Below, one piece after another: positions 61,025-64,000 of a stretch of 64,000 nt of DNA. The notes beneath the pieces are model-generated. The model searched no databases. It was not told the DNA's origin and saw nothing but the letters and a program-made list of their open reading frames with translations. Source of the DNA: Salibacter halophilus (GTDB lineage Bacteria; Bacteroidota; Bacteroidia; Flavobacteriales_G; Salibacteraceae); contig NZ_WACR01000003.1 in NCBI RefSeq assembly GCF_008806325.1, positions 1 to 64,000 of the forward strand. The letters run 5' to 3'. Position numbers and translations under genes: made by a program. Position 1 is the first letter of the stretch, and each line of letters opens with the position of its first letter.

Positions 61025-63136
61025 TGCCTGGTGGAGTTTTTTGAGGTCTGCCGTGGTCTTAAAGTTTCCGAACAGTACAGTAGCTCTTTTTCCTTCAATA
61101 TCAATGACTTCTCCTTTTTGGCTTCCACCTTCAATCACTACTTTGTCGCCCACCTCAATCTTTTGATACTTTCGTTTTTTAGGCTTGATCAAATCGCTTT
61201 TTTCCCGTTGCTTTTCAATAGGTGCTAACTTCTTTTTTTGCTTCTCTTTTTGCTGTTCAGGTTTTTGATTTTTGGTGTATTCAATCTTGAGGAATTTCAC
61301 AAAATCTCTGATCACCTTCTTCAGGTTCTTACCGTTGTAGGAATCGATAAACCCTTTCAGTTTTTTGCCGAAATTGATGAAGTCATTATTCTCCTGCTGC
61401 GTTTGCTGGAGTCTGAGGAGTTTAAATTCGAGTTCTTCACGTCTGAATTCAAAATCTTCCTTTGAGCGTTTTGCTTTTTCTATTTTGCTCTGCAGCTCGT
61501 TTTTCTTTTCGGTCAGAGCCAATTTCTCGCGCTGTAACGTACCGATTGACTCATCGAGGTCGAGCTTGCCTGAGTGCACGCGGCTGCGCGCTTCTTTGAT
61601 GATTTCCTTTGGTATTTTGTTTTTCTCAGCTACTTCAAAAGTGAACGAACTACCGGGCTGACCAACCGATAGCTTGTAGAGCGGCATCAGCGTTTTGCGA
61701 TCAAAGAGCATACTGCCATTATGAGCTGCTTCGAGCTGATCGGCAATGATTTTGATATTGGCGTAGTGCGTGGTGATGACTCCGTAAGCTCCGGTTTTGT
61801 AGAGTGCTTCAAAACACACCTCGGCCAGTGCACCACCCAGCTCCGGATCTGACCCAGTACCAAACTCATCGATCAGGAATAGTGTTTTCTTGTTCGTCAC
61901 AGTGAGGAAGTGGTACATGTTTTTGAGTCGGTAGCTGTAAGTGCTGAGCTCGTTCTCAATGCTCTGGTTGTCGCCTATGTCGGTCAGGATCTGACCAAAA
62001 ATACCACAGCTCGATCCTTCCTCAACCGGAATGAGCAATCCGCTTTGCAACATGGTTTGCAACAATCCAACAGTCTTGAGGGAAATACTTTTACCGCCAG
62101 CGTTTGGACCGGAGATCACGAGAATGCGTTTTTCCTTGTCGAGCGCGATATTTTGCGGAATAGTCTTTACTTTCTTTTCCTCATTCTTGAGCCACAACAG
62201 CGGGTGCAGACACTTTTGAAAGTTGATGTGCAGTTCATCGGGGCGCAGCTCGGGCAAAATGCCGTTGATGCGTTTTGAGAAATGCGCTTTTGCCTGCACA
62301 AAGTCCATGTCGACCAGTACGTGCTGATAGGCTTCCAAAACAGGGACATGGACTTTGATGTCATTCGTTAGCTGACGCAATATGCGGTAGATTTCGTCCT
62401 GTTCTTCCTGCTTGAGCATTGCCAGCTCATTGTTGTGCGGAATAGCACTCTGAGGCTCTATAAAGGCAATTTTACCCGAGTTTGAACTGCCCAGAATCAT
62501 GCCTTTGATCTTGCGTTTGTGCTCGGCCGGTACTGCCAATGCACGTTTTCCGTTGATGTACGTTTCTTTGGTGTCGTCAAGAAATCCTGCATCGCGGTAG
62601 CGGGACAGAGCTATTTGAAATTCGCGCTCGGCACTTTTCCGCACCGATTGCAGTGATTTCCGGATCTGACTGAGAGTTTGTGATGCTGAGGACTTTACCG
62701 TTCCGTGACGGTCGAGTACTTTTTCTACCAGCGCCACAATTTCATTCGACTGTTCGAGGTGAGCGATTCGCTTAGCCAGAGTGGGATAGAGCTCTTCGTT
62801 CTTTTGGAAAAACACGATGAGCCTGTTGATTCCGCGCGACAATGACGCGATGTTCATGAATTGCTCGGCTTCGAGAACAACATCGTCTATCTGAAGACGC
62901 TTGAGTTCAGTTTTGATTTCTCCGCTCTGAATACCCGGAATCGTAATTTCCTCAAATGACTCAACGTATTCTTTGACACACGTGAGTTCGAACTCCAGTG
63001 ATTTCACGTTGGTCATAGGAGAGAGGTGGCGCACGATATCAGCAGCGGTGTTGGTTTCGCAATAATCCGCTACCAAATCGCGCAGTTTGTCAAACTCTAA
63101 ATCCCTTTGATTTTGATTGGAAATTATGGTACTCAT
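61022..63136 (-). CDS. MutS2-family ATPase lacking the Smr nuclease domain
   Basis: A 704-residue protein. Core, clamp-like helices (about 150-330) and the ATPase are clear: Walker A SGPNAGGKS, Walker B TLFLIDEFGTGSDPE. The C-terminus has a long coiled coil (about 510-590), a lysine-rich part and a KOW-like end (KVVIEGGSQKGEVIDIEG). The Smr endonuclease domain that ends typical MutS2 (about 780 residues) is missing. MutS2 is a ribosome-rescue or recombination factor, not mismatch repair; the lack of Smr would limit it to ATP-driven action. Confidence 0.9.
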   Translation of the reverse strand: MSTIISNQNQRDLEFDKLRDLVADYCETNTAADIVRHLSPMTNVKSLEFELTCVKEYVESFEEITIPGIQSGEIKTELKRLQIDDVVLEAEQFMNIASLSRGINRLIVFFQKNEELYPTLAKRIAHLEQSNEIVALVEKVLDRHGTVKSSASQTLSQIRKSLQSVRKSAEREFQIALSRYRDAGFLDDTKETYINGKRALAVPAEHKRKIKGMILGSSNSGKIAFIEPQSAIPHNNELAMLKQEEQDEIYRILRQLTNDIKVHVPVLEAYQHVLVDMDFVQAKAHFSKRINGILPELRPDELHINFQKCLHPLLWLKNEEKKVKTIPQNIALDKEKRILVISGPNAGGKSISLKTVGLLQTMLQSGLLIPVEEGSSCGIFGQILTDIGDNQSIENELSTYSYRLKNMYHFLTVTNKKTLFLIDEFGTGSDPELGGALAEVCFEALYKTGAYGVITTHYANIKIIADQLEAAHNGSMLFDRKTLMPLYKLSVGQPGSSFTFEVAEKNKIPKEIIKEARSRVHSGKLDLDESIGTLQREKLALTEKKNELQSKIEKAKRSKEDFEFRREELEFKLLRLQQTQQENNDFINFGKKLKGFIDSYNGKNLKKVIRDFVKFLKIEYTKNQKPEQQKEKQKKKLAPIEKQREKSDLIKPKKRKYQKIEVGDKVVIEGGSQKGEVIDIEGKRATVLFGNFKTTADLKKLHQA

Positions 63137-63222
63137 GCGGTCATCGTAAATCTATTGCAAAGAAAGTGCATTCGTGAATAGACGCAAGAAACAGCGTTTT
63201 GTTTTGAGTGATTGCCCGCAAT

Positions 63223-63702
63223 TTATGAAATGAGTTCTTTCAGTTGGTTGTAGAGATCGTCATTAGCCATGTAAGCACCTGATTCCATGATCTCAAACAT
63301 TTCCTGTTCGCGCAGCTTGTTGTACTTTTTAGTGGCCTCGTAAATCTCGACAGAATCAGTTTTGTCATTCAGCAAGTCTTTGAGCGTATCGCCCAGTTTG
63401 CCTTTTGTGAGGTTTACGGTCAGATCACGGGAAACTCGCACAGCGATCATTTTTACTTCTTCATCGAAAAAACGGTACGTGCGGAACTCGTGCGAGCCAA
63501 CCTGTTCGAGGCACTTGCAGTTCAAAAAAGCCTTTTCAAACACAACATCACTGAACAGTTCGATGAGTGCATCGGCCTTTTCCTGTTCATTGTTCTTGAG
63601 CTTTTCCCAGTCTGCAGCCGTAATGCTGTTAGCCGCCAGGAATGTGATAAAATCTTTTTCGAGCGCTTCCAGCTCGCGATTTGTCAGTCTTCTGAATTTC
63701 AA
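63223..63702 (-). CDS. DUF6495-like conserved protein
   Basis: A 159-residue soluble helical protein: N-terminus FRRLTNRELEALEKDFITFL, then ADWEKLKNN, EKADALIELFSDVV and a C-terminal LYNQLKELIS. The pattern of RLT-EL-E-LE--FI-FL and LIELFSDVV is like DUF6495 as I recall it. Start is TTG 63702; no upstream ATG exists. It follows the MutS2-like gene on the same strand by 86 bases. Function unknown. Confidence 0.6.
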   Translation of the reverse strand: MKFRRLTNRELEALEKDFITFLAANSITAADWEKLKNNEQEKADALIELFSDVVFEKAFLNCKCLEQVGSHEFRTYRFFDEEVKMIAVRVSRDLTVNLTKGKLGDTLKDLLNDKTDSVEIYEATKKYNKLREQEMFEIMESGAYMANDDLYNQLKELIS

Positions 63703-63742
63703 AGTTGTCGATTTTGTGCAAAGGTGGGGAAAGGAATGGTAC

Positions 63743-64000
63743 CTAATTGAATTCTAACCTATTAATTCTTGAGCTTGGAATTACAACTATAGAATTTGAA
63801 TTATTGTTTTTTACAAAAATATATTTGTTTGTCTTTCCAATAAAGATATTGCCATTTTTCTTATTACAATAAATTATGTCTTCAGTTGTATGTATTGTAT
63901 ACTCTGATTTATTTCTAATTGTTTCTTGAATATCTTTTTGTGCAAATAGATAAATAGAAAATGTTATGGTTACGATAAAAATAATTATTGCATCAAAATT
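63743..64000 (-). CDS. C-terminal part of an unknown protein running off the window
   Basis: An open minus-strand frame of 85 codons ends with TAG at 63743-63745 and continues beyond base 64000. The visible residues start with a hydrophobic helix (IIIFIVTITFSIYLFAQ), which may be a signal peptide or anchor if the start lies just outside, followed by a soluble part with TEDIIYCNKKNG and VVIPSSRINRLEFN. AT-rich codons, plausible protein, no recognised family. The remaining 40 bases between it and the DUF6495-like gene hold nothing else I can see. Confidence 0.5.
   Translation of the reverse strand, partial: NFDAIIIFIVTITFSIYLFAQKDIQETIRNKSEYTIHTTEDIIYCNKKNGNIFIGKTNKYIFVKNNNSNSIVVIPSSRINRLEFN

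Larger units (their letters stand above)
6611..61996. repeat. Window-wide dispersed motif GGTCAGANCC (29 perfect copies)
   Basis: Plus-strand starts: 6611, 9953, 13427, 16417, 24504, 25048, 26669, 31163, 31485, 34101, 35535, 40999, 44458, 56998, 57140, 61511. Minus-strand copies (left ends): 6713, 11339, 16803, 25728, 26813, 29844, 31820, 34809, 45893, 57772, 59860, 61846, 61987. The variable base is G (11), T (11), A (6) or C (1). Position -2 is A or T in 28 of 29 copies and -1 is C or T in 25. Fifteen single-mismatch copies also occur (5193, 11192, 19891, 20987, 23231, 34965, 35061, 36132, 40241, 42055, 43379, 57070, 59731, 62662, 63418). None lies between 45903 and 56997. Counted by eye. 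Confidence 0.85.

Noticed and set aside
6611-61996. GGTCAGANCC as a KOPS or Chi-like polar motif
   Set aside because: Strands are nearly balanced (16 and 13) with no shift along the window, whereas polar motifs are biased along one replichore.
6611-61996. GGTCAGANCC as transcription terminators (inverted pairs as in Neisseria)
   Set aside because: Only two copies are intergenic, both single, with no paired inverted copies within hairpin distance there.

Overview
The window looks like chromosome of a Bacteroidota bacterium, probably a free-living (marine-type) member of Flavobacteriales. The evidence is several large secreted proteins ending in type IX secretion (T9SS) sorting domains, a gliding-associated CHU_C C-terminus, TAnnTTTG -7 promoter boxes, BatA, DUF368, DUF6728 and NRDE family genes, and AT-rich DNA. 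The species cannot be named from sequence alone.

Layout. 1-3170: two tandem T9SS cargo genes with shared 50-residue repeats (the first lacks its 5' end). 3.2-6.2 kb: tRNA-His, miaA, a pRiA4b-ORF3-like gene, a GIN-domain lipoprotein and a stand-alone response regulator. 6.3-11.3 kb: a compact four-gene operon joining an E1/ThiF-like adenylating enzyme, a GNAT/LuxI-like acyltransferase candidate, a 7TM-DISM histidine kinase and a receiver-kinase hybrid. 11.4-16 kb: a T9SS type-B lectin-like protein, a beta-barrel candidate and three small genes. 16-24 kb: housekeeping genes (aroE, DUF368, rhodanese, ComA-like, TPR; then glmM-like, cysteine desulfurase, MBL hydrolase). 23.9-32.6 kb: membrane and metabolic genes including a dihydroorotase-like protein with lost metal ligands. 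32.8-38.8 kb: secreted and surface proteins. 38.9-44.8 kb: a fatty-acid beta-oxidation operon under a MarR regulator. 45-46.7 kb: a UmuDC-type mutagenesis pair.

46.9-56.3 kb is the accessory part: a PAS/GAF kinase-like protein without an ATPase domain, an FGE-fold lipoprotein, an ORF6N gene set between two diverged direct repeats, then a same-strand row of LprI-like, DUF4145 (frameshifted), TIGR04141-like and Mrr-like genes plus small membrane proteins. Several of the gaps between them are imperfect inverted repeats ending in CCAAC.../...GTTGG, resembling integron attC sites; no integrase is present in the window. 56.4-64 kb returns to core genes: CopB-type ATPase, EttA, azurin, MutS2-like, DUF6495-like and a gene running off the right edge.

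The strongest unexplained signal is not a gene. The 10-mer GGTCAGANCC, with an extended consensus WYGGTCAGANCC, occurs perfectly 29 times by manual count (16 on +, 13 on -). Base composition predicts well under one. It occurs in different reading frames and unrelated proteins and twice between genes, but not once in the 11.1 kb from 45.9 to 57.0 kb that contains the accessory genes. It behaves like a DNA-level signal comparable to the DNA uptake sequences of Neisseria or Pasteurellaceae, though its function here is unknown.
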